The position numbers and the translations under genes are program-made. Below the pieces are notes generated by a model that was not told the DNA's origin, did not search any database, and worked only from the letters and a program-made list of their open reading frames with translations. 64,000 bases of DNA. Origin: Mixophyes australis. Its lineage: Eukaryota; Chordata; Amphibia; Anura; Limnodynastidae. The stretch is from assembly GCA_036250195.1 (NCBI GenBank), contig JAVHZZ010000001.1:399208117-399272116 (forward strand). The letters run 5' to 3'. Positions 31,019 through 42,151 of this stretch are shown one piece after another. Each line of letters begins with the position of its first letter. Within the stretch, counting starts at the first letter, position 1.

Positions 31019-32934
31019 ATGGATGAAAGCAGGATGAACCCTTCTCCAGCCCAAGTTCTGGCGGGACAAATCCAGACCCTATCACAAGTGGTCCAGAGCC
31101 TGGCCCAGCATTTGACTCATTTGTCTGCTCAGGAAGATTCCTCCAGAGCGTCGCAAGTCCAGCAAGGCCCTCTAGGTTCTGCAATGGAGCCCAGCTGGAG
31201 AAGAGGTGCGCCTAGGTCTCCAAATAATCTCTTCAGAGAACTCCCTTCTGATTCCGGCACGTCTAGTCTTTGGTCCTCTATCTACTAATGTTTCAGCTTT
31301 TCTTGATTTTGGTGCAGCGGGTAACTTCCTGGATATCCAGTTGGCTCGGATGCTCGGAATTCCTTCTATGAACTTGAAATCAAGCATCAATTCTGTGGAA
31401 TTAAAATTCTCGCCAAGACTCCTCCTATTCAGTTGTCTGTGGGTGCCCATCATACTGAAGTGCTTCCTTTTTTCTTGATCTCATGCCCCTCTGCTCCATT
31501 GATTCTAGGGTATCCTTGGCTCCAAAGCCATAATCCCCTCATCGACTGGAAGAAGGGGGAGATCCTTCGATGGAGTCATCAGTGTTCGTCTACTTGCTTT
31601 ATTTTACCTCTCCGAGTTCTTCAGCCTGACCTGGAACCCGTTCCTGCTCCATACCAAGAATTCCGTGATGTATTTTCTAAAAAAAAAGGCAGACTCTCTT
31701 CCCCCTCATCGGGAGTACGATTGCGCAATCGACCTAATCCCTGGCTCTAAGTTGCCTAAAGGTCGTTTATACTCCCTCTCTATTCCTGAGCCTTAAGCTA
31801 TGGAACTATACGTGAAGGAAAATCTCCAAAAGGGATTCATTCAGCCTTCTACGTCTCCTCTGAGAGAAGGTTGCTTCTTCATAGCCAAAAAAGATGGCAG
31901 CTTGTGGCCCCTCATTGACTATCGCGGGTTGAATAAAATCATGGTCAAGAGTAAGTATCCTCTTCCTCTGATTTCTGTATTACTTGATCAACTCAAATCA
32001 GCTACCATTTTTTCTAAGATTGACCACCGGGGTGCCTATAACTTGATACGTATAAGAAAAGGGGACGAATGGAAGACAGCCTTTAATACTCACTCCGATG
32101 TGGGAAAGAGGGCGCTACCCATCTGATTACCATTTTCACTGATCACAAAAACCTTCAATATATCCAGGCAGCTAAGACCTTGAATCCTAGGCAAGCTCGC
32201 TGGGCCCTCTTCTTTACTCGTTTTAAGTTTATCATCACCTTCCGACCAGGCTCCAAAAACATCAAAGCTGACGTTTTGTCTCTAAATTTTCCGGCCTGCC
32301 ATGCTCCGCCTCTGGACCCACGGCCCATCATACCTTCTCCCTCGATTCACGTAGGCTTGACTCAAGACATCGGAGCTACGCTTCGCTAATTCCAAAGGAT
32401 TGATCTCGTGCAAACTCCCATGAGCAGGTTATTTGTGTCCGTTCATCTCAGAAGATTAGTACTTGCTGGATGTCATGGGAGCAAACTCGCAGGACATCCT
32501 GGAATATTTAAAACCATTGAAGTGGTTTCACGTTGGGTTTGATGGCCCACCTTGTCTTCTGATGTTAGAAGCTACGTTCTCTTCTGCCAGGAATGTGCCA
32601 GAGGCAAATCCTCTAGAACTCGCCCATCGGGTCAGATGGTTCCTTTACCGATTATAGTCAAATCATGGACACACCTCCCTATGGACTTTATTGTGGATCT
32701 TCCATGGTCTTCTGGTCACAATACCATTTGGGTGGTCATGGATCGTTTTAGCAAGATGGCCCACTTTTTTCCATTACCCAAATTACCTGATGCTCGGACC
32801 CTAGCTTAATTATTCATTCAACGCGTGTTCCGTTTGCGTGGTATCCCTGAGGACATTTTCTCTGACCGCGGCTCCAAGTTTGTCGCTGATTTCTGGAAAT
32901 CTTTCTGCCACCTGCTTGGGGTTAAGATTAGTCT
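31019..32934 (+). pseudogene. Outer chromovirus gag-pol remnant
   Basis: A gag start (MDESRMNPSPAQ) at 31019 runs only about 90 codons; most of gag is deleted. The protease motif appears as FLDFGAAGNF near 31300, where the catalytic DSGA has become DFGA. A reverse-transcriptase start (FIAKKDGS, then [21 protein letters not shown]) reaches about 32090 and jumps directly to RNase H text ([10 protein letters not shown] near 32130). The catalytic YxDD block is therefore deleted. Integrase follows ([42 protein letters not shown]) with an in-frame stop near 32808. It is interrupted at 32939 by the solo LTR. Clearly non-functional. Confidence 0.85.
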
Positions 32935-32939
32935 GTTAC

Positions 32940-34023
32940 TGTCACGGTTGGCACTACTGGAAATAGATCCCTAGGCTCTGCTGAGCATGGCTAGGCCCAC
33001 CCACGGGCACGGAGTCTAACAGGAAAGTGGTTTTCACCAGGAACCCCCGCAAGGAAATATGGTCTTAGCAGCACCAAACCTGCTGGTGGCGGTCCCGCGA
33101 GTGAGTGAACAGCAGAACGATGTGGAGGAGCCAGGAGATGCAAAGAAGTAACACTGGTACCAGCAGGTGAGTGGTAGAGACACTGGAACAGTGGTAATAT
33201 ATACTGATGGTCACAGAGGAGAATGCAAGAGTGGAGACTTAGGACCACAACGGAGGAATCCTAGTAATAATAGGAGCTTGAATTGCAATAGAGAGAGAAC
33301 TGATGCTGTCACAGTGTAGTATTCAGGAGATGGTAACTGATATACTGGAACAGCAGTGATTCTATGCCAAGCAGAAGCTGAGAAGAGTCTGAGGTAATTA
33401 TGGTAATTTGTGGACAACAGCTGATGAGTCACAGAAGTAATAGTGGCTCTGAGAGGTAGCAATGAGAGAACCGAGACTGTCACGATGAAGTACTCTGGAG
33501 ATGGTAATAGAGATACTGGAGCAGCGAGAGTTCAACACAGGCCACGAGTTGAGAGCAGACTGAAGTAGCGGTGGTAACTCGGGACAACAGCTGATGAGTC
33601 ACAGAAGTAGTAGCGGCTCTGACAGGTAGCGATGAGAGAACTGAGGCTGTCACGATTAAGTACTCAGGAGATGGTAATAGAGATACTGGAGCAGCGATAG
33701 TTCAACACAGGCCATGAACTGAAAGTAGACTGAAGTACATGCAATCCACAAGGAGAACAGGAACCAGAACCACAGGCTGCAGGAAGTGAGCTTGAAGAAC
33801 AGGCGTCAGTCAGGTGAATCCAGGAGGTTTAAATAGTGCTCCCATATCTCTTAGCCAATAAGAAAAATGGAGGAGGCCCTGAAGGGAAACAGACTCTGCA
33901 CCTGCGCAGATCTGACTGTAGATCAATGTATAGTGTGAGCCTGAGGCCAGGACATGCCAGTTTCAAGATCAGTGAGAGGCGGGTAACGAGACAGGTGCCC
34001 GTATGCAGGACGAGAGCAAGACA
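32940..34023 (+). mobile_element. Solo LTR of another Gypsy-type element
   Basis: It begins TGTCACGGTTGGC and ends GAGCAAGACA (TG...CA). The flanks are gttac (32935-32939) and gttat (34024-34028), a 5-bp duplication with one mismatch. Integrase reading resumes exactly after it ([12 protein letters not shown]). There is no internal coding region, so it is best explained as LTR-LTR recombination that left one 1084-bp LTR. Confidence 0.85.
33290..33740 (+). repeat. 171-bp tandem repeat within the solo LTR, about 2.6 copies
   Basis: ctgtcac followed by a (g/t)taagtactc(a/t)ggagatgg-like block occurs at 33305, 33476 and 33646, spaced 171 and 170 bp. Shared inner words include caacagctgatgagtcacag. 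LTR promoter regions often carry such repeats; whether these act as enhancers is unknown. Confidence 0.8.
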
Positions 34024-34285
34024 GTTATCTACCTATCACCCGCAATCCAATGGACAAACAGAAAGAACTAATCAGTCTTTGGAACAACTTCTGCGCTTAT
34101 ACATTTCTAAGTTCCATTATAACTGGTCTACTCTACACCCATGGGCCGAATTCGCTTATAACAATTCTTGTGACTCCTCAACCTGTATTTCTCCTTTTTA
34201 TATAATTACAGATTCTGTCCCAGGGCGAATTCTCTCTACTCTTTGCTGGATGCTGCTCATCCTAGAATGCCCTCTACAGCCTCAA
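34024..34285 (+). pseudogene. Outer chromovirus integrase, continuation
   Basis: It resumes with [18 protein letters not shown] (34033), which contains the third catalytic acidic residue of the integrase core, and WAEFAYNNS. It runs to 34285, where the inner chromovirus is inserted. Confidence 0.85.
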
Positions 34286-34916
34286 TGTCAGACGCCGTCC
34301 CCGCTGATTCCCTGTCAGACGGCGAACGGACGTCTGATCCCCCCGTCGGCTGCCGCAGGACTTCCGGGTAGTGGGCGCATGCGCCCTGGTCTCACTTCCG
34401 TTGCTAGGCAACGCGACACTACTCCTGTTCCCGCTGCCTCCTCCGCTCTCCACCAATCAATTCAGTCTGGATCCTATTTAAACCTGCCTCTGGCGCCATT
34501 AGGGTGCCAGAGTAACAGGTTCACCACCAGTGTTCCTGGCTTCCCTATTTCCTCCATACTCCTGAGTATTCTGATTCCTGATTACCTGTTGTGACCCCGG
34601 CTTAGCGACCATTCTACTCTTCTGTGTGACCCATTCTGTACTGTGACTTCGGCTTGGCGACTATTCCTTTGGATTACCCTTTTGTACCTGATATTCCTGA
34701 CTGCTGTGACCCGGAACCGTCTGACCTCTCTACGCTACACTGGTAACTGGCTAATAGGACCACGACCTGCGTGCTCTCTGCTGCGAAGTCCAAACCTCCT
34801 TGCGGGAGTCCCTGGTGAACACCAGGGGTACGTTAGACTTCGCGCCTGTTTGACCAGTGGCACCAATACCGGTTAGTGTCATATTATCTTCAGCCTCATA
34901 GGCCTACAGCGTGACA
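34286..34916 (+). repeat. 5' LTR of the inner chromovirus
   Basis: 631 bp, TG...CA. It has ctggctaa in the middle (34748), absent from the 3' copy. The gag ATG lies only 14 nt after its end, so the leader is unusually short and no standard tRNA primer site (TGG-first) directly abuts the LTR. Confidence 0.92.
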
Positions 34917-34929
34917 GTTTACTCTGGCC

Positions 34930-35865
34930 ATGACTGAAGGTACCGGAGAACCCTCATCCCGAGATCTCCTCATCCATTTAGGAGTACGGGTAGAACGCCA
35001 GGAGGCCAACCAAGCACAACTCCTGCAGTGTTTACAAGGAGTGATTTCCCGCCTGGATGCCCTGAGCACTTCTCAGGCAGCAGCCCCAATTCCTGAGCCT
35101 GCTCCGGCTGCTGCTCCACCAAGCGCAGCACTGGCTACCTCTAGAACACTACGGATTCCAACCCCAGAGAAATACGACGGAAATCCCAAAGGATGCCGTG
35201 GATTCCTAAATCAGTGTTCCATCCAGTTTGAACTTTCACCGGAAAACTTCGCATCTGAGAGAGCTAAGGTGGCCTATATAATTTCCCTCCTGACGGGACA
35301 GGCCCTAGCTTGGGCCTCGCCACTGTGGGAACGAAGAGACGGATCTCTCCTTCATTCTGACACTTTCATTGAGAACTTCCGGAGGGTATTTGATGAACCT
35401 GGTCGTGTGTTTTCGGCTGCATCCAGATTGCTAGCTCTTCGTCAAGGCTCTTTAACTGCAGGTCAATACGCGGTTCAGTTCCGTACCTTAGCCTCAGAAT
35501 TAGGCTGGAATAATGAAGCTCTTTCCGCCACCTATTGGCAAGGCCTGTCAGACCCTATCAAGGATGCACTGGCTTCGCAAGAGCTTCCATCCAAGCTTGA
35601 CGACTTGGTCTCTTTGTGTGTCAAGGTAGACATTCGCCTTCAAGAGCGCTCTCAGGAGAGGGTCCAAGGTCGTCGCACTGTACGTTTGGCTCCTCGTTTT
35701 CAATCTCCAGCTCTCCCAGCGGAAGAGCCAATGCAAATTGGACGCTCTCGCCTGTCACGGGATGAGAGAGAACGCAGGATCAAGAATCGTTTGTGTTTGT
35801 ACTGTGGAGAATCCGGTCATCTGCTATCTTCTTGTCCCAAGAGGCCGGAAAACTTCACCGCCTAG
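34930..35865 (+). CDS. Gag of the inner chromovirus
   Basis: 311 residues from the ATG at 34930 (MTEGTGEPSS). A coiled-coil-like N-terminus and an A/P-rich linker (about 55-70) precede the capsid-type domain, which begins near the RIPTPEKYDG motif and includes GQALAWASPLWE and WQGLSDPIKDALA. A CCHC zinc knuckle (CLYCGESGHLLSSC) lies near the C-terminus, as expected for RNA binding. This is the Retrotrans_gag family from which mammalian RTL/PEG10 proteins arose. The frame is uninterrupted. Gag would assemble the particle that packages the element's RNA. Protease text follows in a different frame about 120 nt later. Confidence 0.9.
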   Translation: MTEGTGEPSSRDLLIHLGVRVERQEANQAQLLQCLQGVISRLDALSTSQAAAPIPEPAPAAAPPSAALATSRTLRIPTPEKYDGNPKGCRGFLNQCSIQFELSPENFASERAKVAYIISLLTGQALAWASPLWERRDGSLLHSDTFIENFRRVFDEPGRVFSAASRLLALRQGSLTAGQYAVQFRTLASELGWNNEALSATYWQGLSDPIKDALASQELPSKLDDLVSLCVKVDIRLQERSQERVQGRRTVRLAPRFQSPALPAEEPMQIGRSRLSRDERERRIKNRLCLYCGESGHLLSSCPKRPENFTA

Positions 35866-35984
35866 GCAACACCAGGGAGGTTGTTCTAGGTTCATGTCTC
35901 CATTCTCCCTCTCCTTCCAAAGATAACAGTTTTCTGATGCCTGTCACCCTCTGATTTTCGGACTTTTCCCTAAATTGTTCTGCT

Positions 35985-38900
35985 TTTGTGGATTCCGGAT
36001 CTGCAGAAAATTTTATCTCTGCCACTCTGGTGTCGAAGCTTCACATACCCTGCACTCCATTGCCGCAACCTCTGGTTCTTACTGCAGTTGACGGTAACTG
36101 TGTCAGCAACGGTTCCATCACTGACACTACTGCTCCAGTTCAGTTGCAGGTAGGGGTTCTCCATCAAGAGTGGATTCAGTTCCTGGTTATCCCACAGTCC
36201 GTTAATTCCATCATTCTAGGACTACCATGGCTCAGGAAACATTCACCACAATTCGATTGGGCTCTCGCTCAAGTTACCTCCTGGGGCTCCTCATGCTTCA
36301 ATCAATGCCTCTCGAAAATACTTCCTCCTAACCAACTTCCTTGTCTCTCTCTGGATTCCCACCTCAAACTACCAGAGCCGTATTTAGACTTTATTGATGT
36401 CTTTAGCAAAACCGCTGCAGAGACGCTCCCTCCACATCGAGCATGGGATTGTCCTGTTGAGCTAATTCCCGGCAAAACTATTCCCAAAGGTAAAGTTTAT
36501 CCTCTGGCTCTCCCTGAGACTAAGGCATTGTCTCTATATATATATCAGATAACCTTCAAAGAGGATTTATCAGAAAATCTACCTCGCCAGCAGGAGCCAG
36601 ATTCTTTTTTGTAAAAAAAAAAGACGGTTCATTAAGACCGTGGATAGACTACCGCCGTCTTAATGATATTACCATCAAGAACCGCTATCCGCTCCCATTG
36701 ATCACTGAATTGTTCGACCGGATTAGAGGAGCTAAAATCTTCTCTAAATTAGATCTCAGAGGGGCCTACAACTTAATCCGCATTCGAAAGGGCGATGAGT
36801 GGAAAACGGCATTTAACACGCGTGACGGGCACTATGAGTATTTAGTTATGCCATTTGGACTTTGCAATGCCCCTGCAGTGTTTCAAGATTTTGTCAACGA
36901 GATCTTCAGAGATCTTCTGTATCAATTTGTAATTGTCTACCTGGACGATATTTTGATATTTTCATCTGACTTACATGTTCATCGTTTCCATGTCAAGACT
37001 GTTCTTTCTCGCCTCCGGAAACATTCCTTATATTGCAAGCTGGAGAAATGCCTTTTTGAGCGTTCACAAGTTCCATTTCTAGGATACATAGTTTCTGGCA
37101 CCGGCCTGCTGATGGATCCACAGAAAGTGAAGGCCATTGTCAACTGGCCATTACCTATTGGTCTCAAAGCTACCCAACGCTTTATCGGCTTTGCCAATTA
37201 TTACCGGCAGTTCATTAAAGGCTTTTCATCCATTATCTGTCCAATTACAGCGTTAACTCGAAAAGGTGCCTGCAGCAAACCATGGCCTGTCGAAGCCATA
37301 TTGGCCTTCAAAACTCTTAAAGAAGCATTTCTTTCGGCCCCTATACTCAAACAGCCAGACCAAGGGAGACCGTTTTTTATTGAAGTGGACGCTTCTTCAG
37401 TTGGGATTGGAGCTATACTTTCCCAAAAATCTGCTTCAGGAACATTAGAAACTTGTGGATTCCTGTCTAAGAAATTCTCTAGCACTGAACTAAATTATGG
37501 AATCGGTGACAAGGAACTATTATCAAGATTGCCCTTGAGGAGTGGCGTCACTTACTAGAGGGTGCCTTACATCCAGTCACGGTCATGACAGATCATAAAA
37601 ATCTTACTTATCTCCAGGAGGCACAATGTCTTAACCCCCGTCAAGCTCGCTGGTCTCTTTTCTTTGCCAGGTTCCAACTCATTCTCACCTTTCATCCCGG
37701 TTCCAAAAATTCCAAGGCCAATGCTCTCTCCAGGTCCTTTGAGAATGACGGTACTCTCACTTGTTTAGACAACAAAATGATTCTAAATCCAATACAAACA
37801 GTGGCCATCACCAATTCTTCAGTAATCTCTCCCCCTCCAGGGCGTTCATTCGTGGAACCTCATCTCCGCTCTAAACTACTATGTTGGGCTCACGAGTCCA
37901 AATTTGCCGGCCATGCCGGTTACAAGAGAACCAAAGAATTCCTCTCCAGATATTATTGGTGGCCTAAACTGGCTTCAGATGTTCTAAAATTCGTATCTGC
38001 ATGTTCGGTTTGTGCACGCCACAAGGTGCCAAGACAAAGTCCTCCTGGTCTTCTCCTTCCTCTGCCTATTCCGGATTCTCCCAGGACCAGCATTACGATG
38101 GACTTCATCACCAATCTCCCTTTGAGCAATGGCTACAATACCATCTGGGTCGTGGTGGACCGCTTTTCAAAAATGTCACACTTCACTCCTTGTAAAGGAC
38201 TCCCTTCAGCTCCTAAACTCGCAGATTTGTTTGTAAAGAACATCTTCCGTCTTCATGGATGCCCTCAAGTGATCATTTCTGACAGAGGGGTACAATTTGT
38301 CGCTAAGTTCTGGAGAGCTTTTTGTAAAAAGATTGGAGTCAGTCTCAAATTTTCTTCCGGATATCACCCCCAGACTAACGGTCAAACAGAACGAGTGAAT
38401 CAAGACTTGGAGTGTTTTCTACGGTGTTTTGCTTCTAATCATCAAACGACATGGAATGATCTTCTGTATTGGGCCGAATTCGCCCACAACAATCTTCTAC
38501 ATTCCTCCTCTGGGCGTTCTCCATTTTTTATTATCTACGGCAGACATACCACTCCTCCTCTCTTGTCCGAAGCTCCCTCCTCTCTAGTACCAGCGGCTGA
38601 TACTCTCATCCAGGACTTCTCTCAAATCTGGTCTCAAACCAAAGAAGCACTGTCTACTTCTGTACAGAGACAGAAGAAAGCGGCTGATATTCATAGAAGA
38701 GTACTAAGGGTAGGAGACCGTGTTTGGTTGTCTACACGCAACCTTCGACTTCAAGTTCCATCCATGAAATTGGCTCCTAAGTTTATTGGTCCCTTTGCCA
38801 TATCACAAGTCATCAATCCTGTTTCCTTTAAACTTGCATTACCTCCGTCTCTTCGAATTCTTCAGAGAACCCGCTCCTCCTCCACCTATTAAAACATCTT

Positions 38901-39060
38901 TAGGGGATGAATTCGAGATTGAGAGGATTCTGAAGAGACGTTTCTTCCAGCGCAAACCTCAGTATCTCGTACATTGGAGAGGTTACGGTCCGGAGGAGAG
39001 ATCGTGGGTCTCAGAAGCCGACCTTCATGCTCCTCGTCTCCTCGCAAAATTTCTGAGGAA
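35985..39060 (+). pseudogene. Pol of the inner chromovirus, frameshifted
   Basis: Domains in order: protease with DSGSAENFI at 35990; reverse transcriptase with [10 protein letters not shown] and YLDD at 36938-36949; RNase H with FFIEVDASS near 37375 and MTDHKNLTYL at 37585; integrase with an HHCC finger (GHAGYKRT, CSVCARHK), D in MDFITNLP, D in ISDRG and E in NGQTERVNQ; a GPF module (KFIGPFAIS); and a chromodomain (EFEIERIL, YLVHWRGYG-EERSW) near 38910-39050. Three reading-frame changes break it: near the TA repeat at about 36540, near 37525, and near 38860. All catalytic residues are visible, so the damage is recent and limited to indels. Confidence 0.9.
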
Positions 39061-39075
39061 AGGCAATCCTTCTCT

Positions 39076-39099
39076 GAGAGGGAGGAGGGGAGGGGGTAC
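39076..39099 (+). promoter_or_regulatory. Polypurine tract of the inner chromovirus
   Basis: gagagggaggaggggagggg, one further g and then tac lie immediately before the 3' LTR. This is the expected primer site for plus-strand DNA synthesis. Confidence 0.85.
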
Positions 39100-39722
39100 T
39101 GTCAGACGCCGTCCCCGCTGATTCCCTGTCAGACGGGGAACTGACATCTGATCCCCCCGTCGGCTGCCGCAGGACTTCCGGGTAGCGGGCGCATGCGCCC
39201 TGGTCTCACTTCTGTTGCTAGGCAACGCGACGCTACTCCTGTTCCCGCTGCCTCCTCCGCTCTTCCCCAATCAATTCAGTCTGGATCCTATTTAAACCTG
39301 CCTCTGGCGCCATTAGGGTGCCAGAGTAACAGGTTCACCACCTGTGTTCCTGGCTTCCCTATTTCCTCCATACTCCTGAGTATTCTGATTCCTGATTACC
39401 TGTTGTGACCCTGGCTTGGCGACCATTCTACTCTTCTGTGTGACCCATTCTGTACTGTGACTTCGGCTTGGCGACTATTCCTTTGGATTACCCTTTTGTA
39501 CCTGATATCCCTGACTGCTGTGACCCGGAACCGTCTGACCTCTCTACGCTACACTGGTAATAGGACCGCGACCTGCGTGCTCTCTGCTGCGAAGTCCAAA
39601 CCTCCTTGCGGGAGTCCCTGGTGAACACCAGGGGTACGTTAGACTCCGTGCCTGTTTGACCAGTGGCACCAATACCGGTTAGTGTCATATTATCTTCAGC
39701 CTCATAGGCCTACAGCGTGACA
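39100..39722 (+). repeat. 3' LTR of the inner chromovirus
   Basis: 623 bp, TG...CA, aligned along its whole length with 34286-34916. Confidence 0.92.
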
Positions 39723-40212
39723 CTCATGAATCAGAAATATTTGGAGGAAAGTTCACTCTGCATTACATCAAATGTCTTTCAGATCCAAGTCTCTTTCAGA
39801 CCATCATCGTAAAGCTTGTCTCCTAAAGGTTCATCGGACCATTCGCAATCATTAAAAAAATTAACCCTGTGGCATTCAGACTTCAATTGCCTCCATTTCT
39901 AAAAATTCCCAATACCTTCTACTGCTTTCTCTTAAAACCTGTTGTCACCTCAAGTAAACACAAACGTCACAGTTCACACAAACCAAGGCCAGTCTCTGTT
40001 GATGGAGACCGTGAATTTATTGTTGAAAAAATCCTTGACTCCCGAAGAATTCAAGGACAGAATCAGTTTCTTGTACATTGGAAGGGCTATGGCCTAGGAA
40101 GAGCGGTCTTGGGTCCCACAGAGGCATGTCCATGCTGACAAGCTCATTGGAGAATTTTTTAAGAAATATCCTGAGAAACCTGGATGTCAGGGTGCCTTGA
40201 CCCCTCCTCAAC
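39723..40212 (+). pseudogene. Outer chromovirus integrase C-terminus with chromodomain
   Basis: After the inner element, broken text gives a GPF-like segment (39835-39900, ending FRLQLPPFLK). A chromodomain follows near 40007-40130 with REFIVEKILDSR and QFLVHWKGYG. A frameshift occurs just before the expected ERSW. Chromodomains in these elements are thought to steer integration to marked chromatin. This copy is dead. Confidence 0.85.
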
Positions 40213-40225
40213 AGGCGGGGGGTAT

Positions 40226-40941
40226 TGTCACGAGCTGCGGCTCTTCTGCCCGCCGCGGCTCGCTCCTATCTGTCCCCGGCATCCCGGCTGTCACCATGAC
40301 GACCAGGACGTCACTTCCGACTGCACATCTCGGCGGTTGCCAGGGCAACAGCCGATAGGCTTGTTCTTCGTATCGCTGCAGCCCGGCTAATCTGACATCT
40401 GGGAGCGTGCGCAATAAGGAGGCTATTAATGAACTGCCTGCTGGGCTGATCCCTGCAGGTGTGGGGGCAATGTTTCATTGGCTCACTTGTCTATAAGTAG
40501 CAGGGAGGGCTTAGCCTCCCTGCCGGCTATAGTTGCAGTACCTGTTATCTGACCAGCTCCTGTGCTTAGTATCTTTATCGTTGGCCTCACGTGTTTTGAC
40601 CCTTGGCTTACTTTCCTGATCTTTGATTCTCTGCCTGTGCCCCCTGACCTCTGCTACGTTTCCAGACTTATTTTTTTTTCCAGCCCTTACATCTTGCCTG
40701 TCCCTAACCACGGTACCTCCCTCGGACCTAAGACCTTAGCATGTTTCTTGACTACGCACCTTCCATCTCCCACTACTCAGCGCTATGGTACGTTTCATAA
40801 ACTTGTACTACTCTGAGTATAAGACCTGGGGGCATCCGAGTACCTGTGAGCGCGTCAAGCTCTACTGGAAAGGCGGCTGCTATAGGTGAAGACCTCTCCA
40901 CCTTGTTCTACAAGTTTATGATCATACTGATAGCCGTAACA
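40226..40941 (+). repeat. 3' LTR of the outer chromovirus
   Basis: It starts TGTCACGAGCTGCGG after a purine-rich gcggggggtat and ends gccgtaaca. 716 bp. Its last 480 bp match the truncated 5' LTR. Confidence 0.88.
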
Positions 40942-42033
40942 GTCAGCTCTTAATGACACATGATCGTAAAATATTGTATGACCAAGCTTATGTTTCAAAC
41001 TTATGTCCCCAGTAAATCTTTTGTCTGTTCAATAAGCCAACCTATCCATAAATTTGCTTAAAGAGACACTTTTTTAATTCAAACTAGGAACTGCAGTCAG
41101 ATGTCCTAATCTCATAATAAGCTTTGAAAAAAACTTGCATGTTAGAACTACAAGGTCCTATATACTCTGTGTTGAACTCGTTCCTTAAGAGGACAAGCAC
41201 CACTATTTACTGCTATTGTTTGGTTCTATATGGTATAAGAATTTGATGAGGCTCTAGCAGCATTTAGGTTGTAATTTGACCCAGGAGCACTAGAAGAATG
41301 TATATTTTTTCTCTTTTGAATTTATAAGGATACATTAGGTAATTTAAGTTACATTTCTGTTGAGCTAGTGAAATGGAAATGTTTAATAGCACTGAGAGTA
41401 ACAGTGAGTGAAATTTGTATTAATACTAGAGAATGTAGTCTGTGTTCAACAAGGGTTTGTGGGAGGTGTTTGCAAAAAGTGAAAGATTTTTATAGTAGAT
41501 TTACTTGATGCGCATCCAGGTTGACTGCAGGGCTGTTATCCTGAGCACATTTAGCTGACAAGGTGCTCTTGTGCATTGATTTTGATGTGTGATGGAATCA
41601 TATTCCTTGAGGTGATACATTTTTGCTATGTGTGGGACAGTGGCAACCAATAAAAAAAATATTCAGAAAAGCAGACAGTACATTTGAAGCACAAAATTCA
41701 TATGAAGAATAACCTGACCCTAGTAATAGCAATCAATGTCAAAAAAAACATTTAATTGAATATTTTGGCCATTAATTTTTCGTTAATTTTTCTATATGAA
41801 CTTTTCAGGGATATTCCTAAATAGGGTATCTGCTTTGTACCGTAACCCATTGGTATTATTCTAAAATGGCACTTGGCAGGTCATCTCTCTCTCCCCATTA
41901 ATATTTGCCTTCATCATTGAGCCATCAAAATCCGATTTGACCACAATATCATGGCAATTATATATGAGCTAACCGAATATAAAATCACATAATATGCAGA
42001 AGATGTTAATTGCCCCATGTCTCTCTCTCTCTA
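40942..42033. other. Non-coding, nothing recognised
   Basis: AT-rich, no gene or named repeat seen. Confidence 0.5.
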
Positions 42034-42151
42034 TGTTAGGGAATTTAGACTGTAAGCTCCAATAGGGTAGGGACTGATGTGAGTGAGTTCTCTGTACAGC
42101 GTTGCAGAATTAGTGGTGCTATATAAATAGCTGCTGATGATGATGATGATG
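42034..42151 (+). mobile_element. V-SINE 3' fragment
   Basis: gttagggaatttagactgta ... gttctctgtacagcgttgca ... tatataaatag, then (gat)n. Same 3' part as the SINE at 7182-7516; the tRNA-like head and core are missing (5' truncation). Confidence 0.8.

Larger units (their letters stand above)
34286..39722 (+). mobile_element. Inner Ty3/Gypsy chromovirus, complete with both LTRs
   Basis: LTRs at 34286-34916 and 39100-39722 start TGTCAGACGCC and end GCGTGACA. The flanks are ctcaa (34281-34285) and ctcat (39723-39727), a 5-bp duplication with one mismatch. The LTRs differ by about 15 substitutions by eye plus one 8-bp indel, roughly 97-98% identity. Gag is open; pol is broken by frameshifts. A C-terminal chromodomain puts it among chromoviruses, the group that includes vertebrate Sushi-ichi-like elements. 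It is inserted in the integrase region of the outer element. Confidence 0.93.
30503..40941 (+). mobile_element. Old Ty3/Gypsy chromovirus, outer element of a nest
   Basis: The 3' LTR is 40226-40941. The 5' LTR is represented only by its last 479 bp (30503-30981), the upstream part being lost. Between them lie remnants of gag, protease, reverse transcriptase, RNase H, integrase and a chromodomain, all disabled. Two later elements interrupt it: a solo LTR at 32940-34023 and a full chromovirus at 34286-39722, both within the integrase region. Without the inserts only about 3.9 kb remain. Confidence 0.88.

Noticed and set aside
32991..33483. Minus-strand frames of 85-90 codons
   Set aside because: They lie in the solo LTR and its repeats; no protein family is recognisable.
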